Of a DNA stretch of 64,000 nt, positions 24,866-34,195 are shown piece by piece. The notes beneath the pieces were generated by a model. The model was not told the DNA's origin. It made no database searches and worked only from the letters and a program-made list of their open reading frames with translations. This stretch comes from Calothrix sp. PCC 7103. GTDB taxonomy: Bacteria > Cyanobacteriota > Cyanobacteriia > Cyanobacteriales > Nostocaceae. The stretch spans positions 738,904 to 802,903 of the forward strand of contig NZ_KB217478.1 in assembly GCF_000331305.1 (NCBI RefSeq). Direction: 5' to 3'. How positions within the stretch are numbered: position 1 is the first letter of the stretch; every line of letters begins with the position of its first letter. A program made the translations under genes and the position numbers.

Positions 24866-26275
24866 TTGTTTCTGGAGGGTAGGCTTATCAGTCCACTTAG
24901 CGGCTTATCAGATGCCAAGTCGTCACCCGAAGCAGACTCCTCAGTCTTGCAAATATGGGGAGGGCATCCTTTACAGGGCCATATCAAAATCAGCGGAGCA
25001 AAAAATTCGGCGCTGGTGTTAATGGCTGGTGCAATACTATGTTCTGAAGATTGCCGCATTCGCAACGTGCCAATGCTGGCTGATGTGGAGCGCATGAGTC
25101 AAGTTTTATTGGCTTTGGGTGTTGGTGTTAAGCGCGATGGCGAAGTATTAGATATCAACGCCAAAGACTTTGCTACTTCTAAAGCTCCTTATGAACTTGT
25201 CACCCAGTTACGAGCAAGCTTTTTTGCAATTGGTTCGATTTTAGCGCGATTGGGTGTAGCCCAAATGCCTTTACCTGGTGGTTGTGCTATTGGTGCCAGA
25301 CCTGTAGACTTACATGTTCGTGGTCTACAAGCAATGGGAGCAGAGGTACAAATTGAACACGGCATTTGTAACGCTTACGTTCCTGGTAGTAACCGTAGGC
25401 TCAAAGGCGCCAAAATTTATCTTGACTCTCCTAGTGTAGGCGCCACCGAAACCTTAATGATGGCGGCAACATTAGCAGACGGTGAAACTCTGATTGAAAA
25501 TGCTGCTCGTGAACCAGAAGTAGTTGATTTGGCAAACTTCTGTAAGTCGATGGGCGCCAAAATTCAGGGTGCTGGCACAAGCACAATTACAATTGTTGGT
25601 GTAGAAAAATTACATTCAACTGATTACACAGTAATTCCTGACCGTATAGAAGCAGGCACGTTTTTAACAGCGGGCGCAATTACACGTTCAGATTTATTAT
25701 TATCACCAGTAGTACCCGAACATCTTTTGCCAGTTATTGCCAAACTGCGAGAAATGGGAGTTCCAATTATTGAGGAAGGCACTAATAGTCTACGTATCAA
25801 GCCAGCAGATACTATTAAAGCAGCTGACATTGAAACGTTGCCACATCCAGGTTTTCCAACCGATATGCAAGCTCCATTTATGTCGTTGATGGCTGTAGCA
25901 GATGGCGATAGCTTAATAAACGAGACTGTATTTGAAAATCGCCTACGTCATGCTTCAGAACTAAATCGTTTAGGAGCTGATATTCGTGTTAAAGGCAATA
26001 TTGCTTTTATTCGAGGAGTACCTGTACTATCTGGGGCGCCTGTGATTGGTAGTGATTTACGTGCTGCTGCTGCTTTAGTTGTAGCCGGTTTAGCAGCTAG
26101 CGGTCTAACAACCATCAAAGGATTACAGTTTTTAGACCGAGGTTACGACCGTCTTGATTTAAAATTACTTTCAGTAGGAGCAAAAATCAAACGCATCTCT
26201 GAAGCAGAAGCAGAAGCCAATGCAACCGTAGGGTGCGTAACGCTACCAACAATTCCGAACGAAGCGACTATCTAA
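24866..26275 (+). CDS. murA: UDP-N-acetylglucosamine 1-carboxyvinyltransferase (MurA)
   Basis: 469 residues. It catalyses enolpyruvyl transfer from PEP to UDP-GlcNAc, the first committed step of peptidoglycan synthesis. Landmarks: [18 protein letters not shown] near the N-terminus (catalytic Lys/Asn), the catalytic loop with [14 protein letters not shown] (Cys of the PEP site), [37 protein letters not shown] and the final DRGYDRLD. No ATG or GTG exists near the expected start. TTG 24866 is used here, but GGAGGG at 24874 lies after it and better fits a start near 24887 (ATC). The last residues (from about GCVTLP) are encoded by a dispersed repeat. Confidence 0.93.
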   Translation: MFLEGRLISPLSGLSDAKSSPEADSSVLQIWGGHPLQGHIKISGAKNSALVLMAGAILCSEDCRIRNVPMLADVERMSQVLLALGVGVKRDGEVLDINAKDFATSKAPYELVTQLRASFFAIGSILARLGVAQMPLPGGCAIGARPVDLHVRGLQAMGAEVQIEHGICNAYVPGSNRRLKGAKIYLDSPSVGATETLMMAATLADGETLIENAAREPEVVDLANFCKSMGAKIQGAGTSTITIVGVEKLHSTDYTVIPDRIEAGTFLTAGAITRSDLLLSPVVPEHLLPVIAKLREMGVPIIEEGTNSLRIKPADTIKAADIETLPHPGFPTDMQAPFMSLMAVADGDSLINETVFENRLRHASELNRLGADIRVKGNIAFIRGVPVLSGAPVIGSDLRAAAALVVAGLAASGLTTIKGLQFLDRGYDRLDLKLLSVGAKIKRISEAEAEANATVGCVTLPTIPNEATI

Positions 26276-26290
26276 TAGCGTTACGCACCT
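26229..26290. repeat. GTGCGTAACGC inverted-repeat element, copy 2
   Basis: The arms GGGTGCGTAACGCTA and TAGCGTTACGCACC enclose about 32 bases. It overlaps the murA stop (26275) and supplies the last 14 or so codons of MurA. Confidence 0.75.
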
Positions 26291-26409
26291 GATGCAGGCG
26301 CCTTCGTAAAACCAAAATCAAATCAAACATTGATTCCAATCAACTCTTGTGGGTTGGGCATCCTTGCCCGACCCTTTATATTATCTCGTTATAATATCTA
26401 TAGAAATTG

Positions 26410-26482
26410 GTGCGTGACGCTACATGTCTTAATAACTACGCTGAATTTTGTATGGCGTCACGCACACTACCGTTACGCACCC
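26410..26482. repeat. GTGCGTGACGC inverted-repeat element, copy 3
   Basis: GGTGCGTGACGCTAC and GGCGTCACGCAC arms, followed by another TTACGCACC unit. It lies in the upstream region of the M48 protease gene. Confidence 0.75.
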
Positions 26483-26496
26483 CACAACACTTAATT

Positions 26497-27375
26497 ATGT
26501 CTATATTAAAAAATCAATTAATTGGTTTGAAAGCTGACTCATTTCGCCATCCTCTTGACTTGGAAGCGACCAAAGCGCTTAAGCAAATACCTGGACTGGA
26601 TATGATGGTGCGTAACCTTTTAGGACCTCTCGCAGAACAGGTTTTTTATGTAGAGAATATCGCTTCCAGTATTTTAGTTGGGCAAAACCAACTCCCAGAA
26701 CTTCACAATTTGCTCCTCGAAGCTTGTAAAATGCTCGATATTGAGCCACCACAACTCTACATTCGACAACATCCGGCGCCAAATGCCTATACTTTTGCAA
26801 TGCGTGGTAAACAACCATTTATCGTGGTTCACACTTCGCTCATCGATATGCTAACTCCTCAAGAAATTCAAGCAGTTATCGCACACGAGTTAGGGCATCT
26901 CAAATGTGACCATAGCGTTTATTTAACTCCTGTTAATTTACTAATTCTAGCCGCTACCGCTGTCCCTACAGTCGGCGCCTTTCTTGCCCAAGCTATACAA
27001 GCACAGCTTTTAGAGTGGGTACGATGTGCTGAATTTACCTGCGACCGTGCTGCTTTACTCGCAACTGGTGACCCCAAGGTCGTAATGTCAGTATTAATGA
27101 AACTTGCTGGTGGTTCCCCAAAGATAGCATCGCAACTCAACCTTGATGCATTTATCGCTCAAGCGCGCGACTACGATGATATTAGTAAGACCGAAATTGG
27201 CGAAACCTTTAAAGCTGCACGCACATCTCAACTTACCCACCCAGTCCCTGTACTACGCGCTCGCGAAATTGACCGCTGGTCTTCTAGCAAAGAATATCAA
27301 AAACTATTGCAAAATCATACGAAGGTAGATTATAATAATGAGGTTGCACCCAAGGGCGGGTGGCGAAACTGGTAG
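26497..27375 (+). CDS. M48-family zinc metallopeptidase (HtpX/Ste24-like)
   Basis: 292 residues from ATG 26497; an upstream in-frame extension would be encoded by the repeat and is rejected. The zinc site is HELGHLKCDH (HExxH), with the third ligand probably Glu in AEFTCDRAA. Hydrophobic stretches around LLILAATAVPTVGAFLA suggest membrane association. Members degrade damaged membrane or secreted proteins. The last eight codons and the TAG stop (27373-27375) lie inside tRNA-Leu(CAA), an unusual sense-strand overlap of 22 bases. Confidence 0.9.
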   Translation: MSILKNQLIGLKADSFRHPLDLEATKALKQIPGLDMMVRNLLGPLAEQVFYVENIASSILVGQNQLPELHNLLLEACKMLDIEPPQLYIRQHPAPNAYTFAMRGKQPFIVVHTSLIDMLTPQEIQAVIAHELGHLKCDHSVYLTPVNLLILAATAVPTVGAFLAQAIQAQLLEWVRCAEFTCDRAALLATGDPKVVMSVLMKLAGGSPKIASQLNLDAFIAQARDYDDISKTEIGETFKAARTSQLTHPVPVLRAREIDRWSSSKEYQKLLQNHTKVDYNNEVAPKGGWRNW

Positions 27376-27437
27376 ACGCAGCAGACTCAAAATCTGCCGC
27401 CCTATAAAGGCGTGAGAGTTCGATTCTCTCCTCGCCC
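27354..27437 (+). tRNA. trnL: tRNA-Leu (CAA)
   Basis: 84 bases. The acceptor GGGCGGG pairs with CTCGCCC, with one G-T. The anticodon arm GCAGA-CTCAAAA-TCTGC gives CAA. The long variable arm (CGCCCTATAAAGGCG) and GTTCGATTC T loop fit class II tRNA-Leu. Its 5' 22 bases overlap the end of the M48 protease gene. CCA is not encoded. Confidence 0.95.
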
Positions 27438-27483
27438 ATATTGCTAAAGAAGACAAAAATTTAAATCAAAAGTTCTGGATAAC

Positions 27484-27514
27484 AAAAGATGTATTAAATT
27501 ACGTCTTTTTTTTT
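27484..27514 (+). terminator. Rho-independent terminator after tRNA-Leu (CAA)
   Basis: Stem AAGATGTA / TACGTCTT (one G-T pair) with loop TTAAAT, followed by a run of about nine T residues, about 50 bases downstream of the tRNA. Confidence 0.65.
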
Positions 27515-27670
27515 GTTCAAGTAATAATAGCTACAGATAAGTATAATTTAATAGGTTTTGATATATAAATATGAATTTTTGATTGATTTTCAGTTTAAAG
27601 TGCGTACTTTTCCGGAATCAGATACTTTTTAATGTCAATGGAAATGTGAGCGGTAGTAAAACGATATACA

Positions 27671-28225
27671 ATGAGCGATATTGGGCTGCTGATGACGAGC
27701 ATATTAGTAATGGGGCAAAAAGTTTCTGAGAATTTGCCTCAACATCTTGTAGTTCCGCACGAAAACAATTTATTTAGCACAAATTCAACACATTTACCCA
27801 ATTCAACTGCAACGCTTCAAGTGACACCACCTGAATTTACTCAGCTTGGTGATACTTCTCCTGCGGTCGTATTTTCATCTAATTATAAAGTAAAAGGAAT
27901 ACTAAGTAATATTTTAGCTAAAGTTGTTTCTGAAAAACAGTTATTGACACAAGGAGAAATAGTTGCTGATAAAAACGATAATTCTGTGATAGCAACAATT
28001 AACCGTAGAATAACTACGAGCAGTCTTCCAAGGGTAGAATTTGGTGATTCAGGTACTTCAGTACGAGTTATACAAAAGTTATTAGTATCCAGTGGTTATA
28101 ATATAGAAGTAGATGGTTTTTTTGGTGCCTTGACTGAAACCGCTGTTAAAGCTTTTCAATATCAACGTAATATAGTGGTCGATGGAATAGTTGGACAAAA
28201 TACTTGGCTCGAATTAACAAGATAG
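27671..28225 (+). CDS. Peptidoglycan-binding domain protein
   Basis: 184 residues. The C-terminal 65 residues are a PG_binding_1 domain (GDSGTSVRVIQKLLVSSGY, VDGFFGALTETAVKAFQ, GIVGQNTWLEL), a three-helix module that binds cell-wall peptidoglycan. The N-terminal 115 residues are low-complexity and Ser/Thr/Asn-rich, with a weak hydrophobic start (IGLLMTSILVMG) that may be a signal anchor. No hydrolase domain is attached, so it is likely a wall-binding or targeting protein. Confidence 0.85.
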   Translation: MSDIGLLMTSILVMGQKVSENLPQHLVVPHENNLFSTNSTHLPNSTATLQVTPPEFTQLGDTSPAVVFSSNYKVKGILSNILAKVVSEKQLLTQGEIVADKNDNSVIATINRRITTSSLPRVEFGDSGTSVRVIQKLLVSSGYNIEVDGFFGALTETAVKAFQYQRNIVVDGIVGQNTWLELTR

Positions 28226-28374
28226 GCAACGGATGATAAACGGATGTAACGGATAGGTGATTTTAAATAACTAGACACGGATGATGATCATAAACGCATG
28301 TAACGGATAGGTGATTTTAAATAACTAGGCTTTGTTTGTAACAAATAAATCATCCGTTGCATCCGTTGCAGTTT
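28226..28374. repeat. Tandem-duplicated short repeat block (ACGGAT type)
   Basis: Two imperfect copies of about 50 bases, each ending GGTGATTTTAAATAACTAG and containing ATGTAACGGATA units, followed by the inverted ATCCGTTGCATCCGTTGC up to the stop of the sucrose synthase gene. Confidence 0.8.
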
Positions 28375-30792
28375 CTACCGATGTTTATGCTGTTCTAACA
28401 ATTGCTGTGCGCGAGGTTTATAGATGAGGTGAAACAATGCCTCAATATAACGTAACAAGTCTTCACGGTTTTGTTTGGATATAAAATTCCAGAAACCGTA
28501 TGTACGTGCAAGAGATAAAAGTTTAGTTGTATGAATTTTCCAGGTGTAAGCAGTGTAAACTCTTTCAATACCGCGCTTTGAAATTTCATCCCAGTAAGCA
28601 GGGTTACTATCGCATTTAGTCATAAAATCGTAAAGTTTGTTGGCAGTCTCTTCTAAATTGGTGGGGTTAATATAAAAACCGTTGACTTTATCTTGAATGA
28701 TTTCTAGCGGTCCACCAAACTGAGTTGCAAAAGTTGGCATTCCTGTAATCATCGCTTCTAATATAGTCAAACCAAAAGCTTCAAATAATGCAGGTTGAAC
28801 AAAAATACCCTTATGGTCGGCAATAACACGGTAAATTTCGCCAGAGTCAGTTTTAGAAAGACGCACACCTAACCAACGAATTATACCATGTAAGTTATAT
28901 TCGTCGATAATTTGATACAGTTTAATAATTTCATCACGTTCCTCATTATCACCCGACTCTTCAACTCGTAACTTTCCAGCAACTAAAATTAAATTGTAGT
29001 GTTCTTGCAATTCTTTACTTTTACCAAAACATTCAGCTAAACCTGTTAAATTTTTGATACGGTCAAGACGTGCCATTGAGAAAATAGGACGTTTACTTGG
29101 GTCATCTAGTTTTCCATATATTAATGCAGGGTCATCGAGAGTAAACAACATTTCTTCGAGTCGCTGTCTGTCAGCTTCAACTCGCTCTTCGTTACGAGTG
29201 TAGGGAAAATAGTAACTTTCGTTTACTCCTGGTGGAACAACGTTGAATTTTGGACTAAATAATTCAATCCCATTAACAACATGGTAAAGTTCGGGCATTG
29301 TAAAAGATTTGTAGGATTCATATTGCCCAACACTATCTGGGGTACCAACAATTTCTTGATAAGTACTACTAATTACAAAGTTAGCAGCATTCATTGCCAA
29401 CAAGTCAGCTGTGAACTGCATGGAGAAATGATACTTTTCTTCTAAATCTTGCCAGTAAAGGTTGCTAAATAAGTATTTAGATTTTTCTAAAGCGTGTGCG
29501 ATATTGCACTGAGTCACTTTCATTCGACGTGAAAGTAAAAACGCTACCAAGTTACCATCTGAATAATTTCCGACGATTAAATCGGGTCTACCTTGAAATT
29601 CTCCTATTAATTCTCGTTCAGCATCAATAGCATAAGTTTCTAAGTACGGCCAAATCTCAAATCGGGATATCCAGTTTTGTGTCATATTTAGATTAAACTC
29701 GCGGAACGGTACACGTAAAATCCAAGCATTTGTAGTACCGTGAACTTTTTCTAAACGCTGGTTGCAAAGTGTTCCGTCGTTATTGGGAATAAGACGTGAC
29801 AGAATTATTACTTTTGGTTGTACATTCAGTTCACCCAGTCCTGCTAAAAGCGCATCTTCTTCGAGTTGCGTCTCTAAATTTTTAGCTTGGTCGAGTACAT
29901 AAACGACTTGACCCCCGGTATCTGGTCTTCCTAATACTCCTTCTTGTCCAAACCATCCATGAGGTGATACCAATACTATATTGAATATCATTGGGATACG
30001 TGATATGAAAGTTTCCAGAGTTTGAGGCGCCGGAGAGTCGATTAAATCATCTAAAATATTAAGAGTTTCGAGGACTCGTGAAGCAGTATTTCCCCAACCT
30101 GGTTCAAACCCCATCGTTTGTAAGTCCAAACGAAACGTTTCTAATGGTTCGTCTTCTGGTAGGTTACTTATAAATATAATAGCTGCTTTAATTTTTTCAG
30201 AAAGATGCTGCTGCGATTGAATTCGTCCATTGATTAGTAGCTGGATACCACGATATTGATGCAAACGCAAGAAATTAAATAAACTTTCCTGCCATTGTTT
30301 CGGGTCAGCAAAAAGTTTACTCGAAAGGTAACGGTTGAGGAATTGCACACCTTTCCCAATATTTTTAGGGTCGCGAATTATGGGTGAATAATCGTAAAAT
30401 GGACCAAAATCAATCTCTAATAAGTCACCTTCGTTCGGATAATAGCGGTTAACCAAACGGTCACGCATATCCAAAAGTTCTTGCACAGTCATCGCTTGAA
30501 TACTCAAATCAGAAGTCAGCAAGTAAACTTCTTGACTCGCTATTTTAGAACGAATAATAAAGCAAAGATTGGAATCTTCTTGAATTATCTCTTGAGTATA
30601 ATAAATTAACTTGCTTAGATGAGAACTTTGCTGATGAGCATTTTTTTGATGCTTTGTACAAAAATCTTCATATAAATTTAAAATGTCGTTCCGCAATAAG
30701 TAACGCTTTTCGCACAAACGTAATTCACTCATCAATGAACGTAAATCATTTTTTTCATCACTATTTAAGACTGTTTGCAATAATTCAGACAT
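28375..30792 (-). CDS. susA: Sucrose synthase
   Basis: 805 residues from ATG 30792 (AAGGTG upstream); this matches the roughly 806 residues of heterocystous cyanobacterial SusA. It catalyses reversible sucrose + NDP to NDP-glucose + fructose, mainly cleavage. The N-terminal half is the sucrose-synthase-specific regulatory region. The GT-B part begins around IVLVSPHGWFGQEGVLGRPD, continues with the UDP-binding domain SMARLDRIKNLTGLAECFG, and the donor-site acid motif FVQPALFEAFGLTILEAM. In heterocystous species SusA links sucrose supply to glycogen and nitrogen fixation. The gene stands alone between two short-repeat clusters. Confidence 0.96.
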   Translation of the reverse strand: MSELLQTVLNSDEKNDLRSLMSELRLCEKRYLLRNDILNLYEDFCTKHQKNAHQQSSHLSKLIYYTQEIIQEDSNLCFIIRSKIASQEVYLLTSDLSIQAMTVQELLDMRDRLVNRYYPNEGDLLEIDFGPFYDYSPIIRDPKNIGKGVQFLNRYLSSKLFADPKQWQESLFNFLRLHQYRGIQLLINGRIQSQQHLSEKIKAAIIFISNLPEDEPLETFRLDLQTMGFEPGWGNTASRVLETLNILDDLIDSPAPQTLETFISRIPMIFNIVLVSPHGWFGQEGVLGRPDTGGQVVYVLDQAKNLETQLEEDALLAGLGELNVQPKVIILSRLIPNNDGTLCNQRLEKVHGTTNAWILRVPFREFNLNMTQNWISRFEIWPYLETYAIDAERELIGEFQGRPDLIVGNYSDGNLVAFLLSRRMKVTQCNIAHALEKSKYLFSNLYWQDLEEKYHFSMQFTADLLAMNAANFVISSTYQEIVGTPDSVGQYESYKSFTMPELYHVVNGIELFSPKFNVVPPGVNESYYFPYTRNEERVEADRQRLEEMLFTLDDPALIYGKLDDPSKRPIFSMARLDRIKNLTGLAECFGKSKELQEHYNLILVAGKLRVEESGDNEERDEIIKLYQIIDEYNLHGIIRWLGVRLSKTDSGEIYRVIADHKGIFVQPALFEAFGLTILEAMITGMPTFATQFGGPLEIIQDKVNGFYINPTNLEETANKLYDFMTKCDSNPAYWDEISKRGIERVYTAYTWKIHTTKLLSLARTYGFWNFISKQNREDLLRYIEALFHLIYKPRAQQLLEQHKHR

Positions 30793-30879
30793 GATACACC
30801 TTGTTTTTAACTTTTCTTCGCCCAAAGTTATACTTACACTAACTACAAGTTGTTTACACTCTAGCTAAAGAGATAATCC

Positions 30880-30912
30880 TGGCAACGAATGAGAAACGGA
30901 TGTAACGGATGC
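30880..30912. repeat. Short repeat cluster (ACGGAT type) upstream of sucrose synthase
   Basis: GGCAACGAATGAGAAACGG followed by ATGTAACGGATG. It is the same family as the block at the gene's 3' end. The remaining sequence to 31096 is AT-rich with no gene seen. Confidence 0.6.
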
Positions 30913-31096
30913 TTGATTTTTAACAAAAGTTTATTTTGCAAGTTTTTGGTTTCAGCTAATTTTAATATTAGTAAAGTTAAATCAAGTTTTGCATAGATAG
31001 ATATTACAACTAAGCCAATGTGTTTATAATTGTAGTACAAAATCCAGAAACAAATCCATTTTGGGTTTCAGTGATTAAATATCACAGGAGATTGGT

Positions 31097-31213
31097 ATGA
31101 CTAATAACACGCAAAAAGCAATTATTGAAGACAATAGTGCCCCTAGCATATTTATGACACTGTTGGCTATCTTTTGCGGTATCACGGTTATTTTTCTTCT
31201 AGGTATTTGCTAA
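31097..31213 (+). CDS. 38-residue single-span membrane peptide
   Basis: ATG at 31097 with AGGAG 7 bases upstream, ending TAA 31211-31213. The protein starts MTNNTQKAIIEDNSAPSIF. It has a hydrophilic 16-residue N-terminus and one membrane span (TLLAIFCGITVIFLLGIC) at the C-terminus. The size and layout resemble small thylakoid subunits, but it matches none that I recognise (not PetN, PetM or PsbX by sequence). The good ribosome site argues that it is real. Confidence 0.6.
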   Translation: MTNNTQKAIIEDNSAPSIFMTLLAIFCGITVIFLLGIC

Positions 31214-31335
31214 ATACTAGTTGTCATTCTTAATATTGACTGTCATTACGTTGCTGCATAACTATAAAACTGTAGAGATATTCAACTTTGTAATTCTCTA
31301 CAGCTTTTTATTACTCATTTGGTTGTATAATTAAG

Positions 31336-31409
31336 GGCGAACGATGGGACTTGAACCCACGAATGGTGGTACCACAAACCACTGCCTTAACCACTTGGCG
31401 ACGCTCGCC
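31336..31409 (-). tRNA. trnH: tRNA-His (GTG)
   Basis: Minus strand. The anticodon arm GTGGT-TTGTGGT-ACCAC gives GTG. The acceptor GCGAGCG pairs with CGTTCGC (one G-T). An encoded G(-1) at 31409 sits opposite discriminator C73, the histidine identity pair. The T loop GGTTCAAGTCC is normal. Confidence 0.95.
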
Positions 31410-31523
31410 ACGTCACTAAAACATAATAGCACACAAAAAATAAAATAGGCAAGAGAAGTTCAAAAGGAACGGATTGATTTTTTTTAAAGTCTGATAATTA
31501 TAGCTAATAACCAATTTAAGAGC

Positions 31524-31901
31524 ATGAAATCAGCGATTATTACAGGTGTGGGAATTTTAGGACTATCTTTGTTGGCTATCGCTATGGTAAAAAGTAATCC
31601 TAACGAGGCTTCCTATCAACGGTATGCTGTCAAAGAACTGTCTAGTTACGTAAAATCCAACGTGTGTAAGAAAAATCTTGGTATATTAGATAAACTTATT
31701 AATAATCAATGTGACAAATTTGTCGATGCTGCTAGTCCGCAAATGCGCGATATTATTGCTGCTAGCACCGAAAGACACGATTTTATGGTTTTCAGTGTTT
31801 ACAGTACTGAATTGAAAGTCAGTGATTGGGTTCCTTCTTACAAATTCCAGACTATAGGCGCCTTTGATAAATTCTACACTTACAGCGCACAGCAAAACTA
31901 A
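31524..31901 (+). CDS. DUF4359 family protein
   Basis: 125 residues. The N-terminal membrane segment (IITGVGILGLSLLAIAMV) is followed by NPNEASYQRYAVKELSSYVK, two cysteines (VCKKNLG and QCDKF) that may pair outside the membrane, and the closing VFSVYSTELKV plus YKFQTIGAFDKFYTY. The arrangement matches the small exported or anchored DUF4359 family, common in cyanobacteria and of unknown function. Confidence 0.8.
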   Translation: MKSAIITGVGILGLSLLAIAMVKSNPNEASYQRYAVKELSSYVKSNVCKKNLGILDKLINNQCDKFVDAASPQMRDIIAASTERHDFMVFSVYSTELKVSDWVPSYKFQTIGAFDKFYTYSAQQN

Positions 31902-32078
31902 GAAACGTTTATTAAAACTTTCCCTATTCTTAATTTTGCCTGGATATAATAAAAGCGCCAGTGAATACGGTGCAAAAACTGGCGCCAAGTGTTATCAGGT
32001 TATAAGCAAGCACTATTCTATGTTGACTCTATAGAATTCACCACGGGGTCAGACACCTGTAGGGTGTGACCCCATATT

Positions 32079-33785
32079 TTAGAGTATAGAGAGAATATTT
32101 TGAGCGCGTTTAATACCTTCGCTATCATTACGCTGGGTATATATTTTGAGAGCTTGTTCAATAGCGAGTTTTGCTTCGGGTTTTCGTTTCAAAGCGAGTA
32201 GAGAGTTGGCTTGATTTTCATATGCAAGTGCGTGGTTGGGGTCACGTTGAATTACTCGCACACAGTCTTTGAGTGCATCTTCGTAGCGTTTGCGGGCAAA
32301 TCTGGCTAAACTACGTTGGTAGTAAGCGTCTATATAATTGTTATCTATATCTATAGCTCGGTCGAAGTCTTTTGTTGCATCTTTATATTCACTGATAACA
32401 TAACGTGCTATTCCTCGGTTTAAGAAAACTTCTGCCCAGTCGCTAGAGTTGTCGATGGCTTTGTTATAGTCTTGGATTGCTGCTTGGTAGTTTTTATTGG
32501 CAAAGTGTGCCACACCACGTGCGTGATAAGCTGATGCTAGTTTGGGATTGAGACGTAGTGCGGTGGATGCTTCGTTGATGGCAGCAGAATAATTTTTTTG
32601 AAGTCTATATATATTAGCTTTGCCGCTGTATGCTTCTGCGTAGCTGCTATTAATACTGATTGCTTTATCAAAATCAGCTAAGGCGCCTGTATAATCTTGG
32701 GTGAGAGTGCGGGTTATGCCTCGGTTGTTATAAGCAGGAGCAAAGTTAGCGTCAATTTCTATGGCTTTGTTGTAATCAGCGATGGCACCTTGGTAATCTT
32801 TTAATTCGCTTTTAGCTAAACCGCGATTAGCATAAGCTTCAACGTTACGAGAGTTTGTACTTATAGCTCTATCGTAGTATGAGATGGCGCCTTGGTAGTC
32901 ACGTCTTCTAAAACGATTATCTCCCCAGCGGTTAAAGTCAGATGCATCTGCTTTAAATGTATCATTGCTCAGTCTCGCTGCATCAATATTGGCACCGCGT
33001 AAGTCAGCACCTCGTAAACTTACACCATTTAAATTAGCATTGCGTAAATCAGCATCACGTAAATCAGCATCATCTAAATTGGCGTTAGTTAAATTGGCAC
33101 TGCCTAACTTAGCGTTATTTAAATTAGCATTTCGCAAACTAGCATAACTGAGATTAGCGTTACTTAGCTCTGCTGCGCGTAAATCATATCCGTTTAAATT
33201 CGCATTGCTAAGATTAACACCGTTGAGACTAACGTCATTTAGGTTGAGACTGCGTAAATCAACGCCACTCAAATCAACCCCGCTTAAGTTTACCCCACGT
33301 AGGTTTACACGGTCGAGCCTAGCTCCGCGTAACTTGGCATTGCTAAGGGAAACACCATATAAATTTACGTTTCTTAAATCAGTATCCGTTAAATCGGCAC
33401 CATTCAAATTCGCGTTACTCAAATCAGCATCACTCAAATCGGCGCCACTTAAATCAGCATAACTAAGATTAGCATTTTGTAAATCAGACCTTTCCAAATC
33501 AGCATCGCTCAAATCAGCACTGCTCAAATTGGCATTTCTGAGATTAGCACGATTTAAATTGGCTCTACGTAAGTTCGCGTCGTTTAAATCCGCATCTTTT
33601 AGGTTTTGCCGACTCAAGGATGCTCCTTGTAAGTCACATTTACGACACTTCTTTGTTTCGAGTAGCTGCTTGACATGTTCAGGTTTTTCTGCATTTGCGG
33701 GTATGTAGGGTAGTAAAGGTATTGATAAGGCAATTAGGGCAAAAAACTTATTGAGTATAGATTTGCGACTGGTTGAAGAATTCAT
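32079..33785 (-). CDS. Secreted pentapeptide-repeat and TPR protein
   Basis: 568 residues. A signal peptide (FFALIALSIPLLPYIPANA, cleaved near residue 32) is followed by CRKCD and about 230 residues of A(D/N)Lxx pentapeptide repeats forming a right-handed quadrilateral beta helix. From about residue 280 there are seven or so TPR units (YQGAISYYDRAISTNSRNVE style) to the C-terminus. Both halves are interaction scaffolds; no catalytic motif is present. Export to the periplasm or thylakoid lumen is inferred from the signal. The antisense frames 32965-33147 and 33205-33462 are mirror artefacts of the repeats. Confidence 0.9.
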   Translation of the reverse strand: MNSSTSRKSILNKFFALIALSIPLLPYIPANAEKPEHVKQLLETKKCRKCDLQGASLSRQNLKDADLNDANLRRANLNRANLRNANLSSADLSDADLERSDLQNANLSYADLSGADLSDADLSNANLNGADLTDTDLRNVNLYGVSLSNAKLRGARLDRVNLRGVNLSGVDLSGVDLRSLNLNDVSLNGVNLSNANLNGYDLRAAELSNANLSYASLRNANLNNAKLGSANLTNANLDDADLRDADLRNANLNGVSLRGADLRGANIDAARLSNDTFKADASDFNRWGDNRFRRRDYQGAISYYDRAISTNSRNVEAYANRGLAKSELKDYQGAIADYNKAIEIDANFAPAYNNRGITRTLTQDYTGALADFDKAISINSSYAEAYSGKANIYRLQKNYSAAINEASTALRLNPKLASAYHARGVAHFANKNYQAAIQDYNKAIDNSSDWAEVFLNRGIARYVISEYKDATKDFDRAIDIDNNYIDAYYQRSLARFARKRYEDALKDCVRVIQRDPNHALAYENQANSLLALKRKPEAKLAIEQALKIYTQRNDSEGIKRAQNILSIL

Positions 33786-34195
33786 ATTTGTCTATTATTG
33801 AATAAGGTAATTAATTCAATCAGCATCCAGTATCGCTGACATATATATTGTGTAATTTGTTTCTAAAATAACCTAAGTATTTTTAATTAGCATTGTTCCA
33901 GCATTGTGGCACAGGCATCCTTGCCTGTGTTATAATGTAATAATATTTACCACAAAGACACAGAGAACGCAGAGGAAGAGAAATAAGAAAGATAATGTAT
34001 GTGTTCGGTATCTTGGTGAGGAAATCCGTCTGTGGTTGGCTGTCATCACTCAGTAAAAGACGATAAATTATAGAAGTACGGACAGGTCAGTTAACTTGTT
34101 CTTTTTTCGGCGCCTAGTACTAGCAAGCGCAACACTCCTACCCAGGTTGGAAGAATATAACCAAAAACTAATTAACAAAAACTCAGGATTGTGTT
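33786..34195. other. Divergent intergenic region
   Basis: A 410-base region between the pentapeptide/TPR gene (minus) and the DUF1517 gene (plus). It includes the common cyanobacterial repeat fragment ACCACAAAGACACAGAGAAC (about 33951-33972), related to sequences at 41524 and 61547, and a short GGCACAGGCATCCTTGCCTG palindromic stretch near 33908. No gene is seen; it presumably holds both promoters. Confidence 0.5.

Noticed and set aside
26407-26496. Upstream extension of the M48 protease
   Set aside because: It would be translated from the GTGCGTGACGC repeat; ATG 26497 matches the expected start of the protein.
28226-28374. Possible CRISPR array
   Set aside because: The repeats are short, imperfect and in mixed orientation, with no regular spacers and no cas genes in the window.
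32965-33462. Two Ser/Lys/Leu-rich plus-strand frames opposite the pentapeptide-repeat gene
   Set aside because: They mirror the regular A(D/N)Lxx codon repeat on the other strand; the same artefact appears at 40533-40760.
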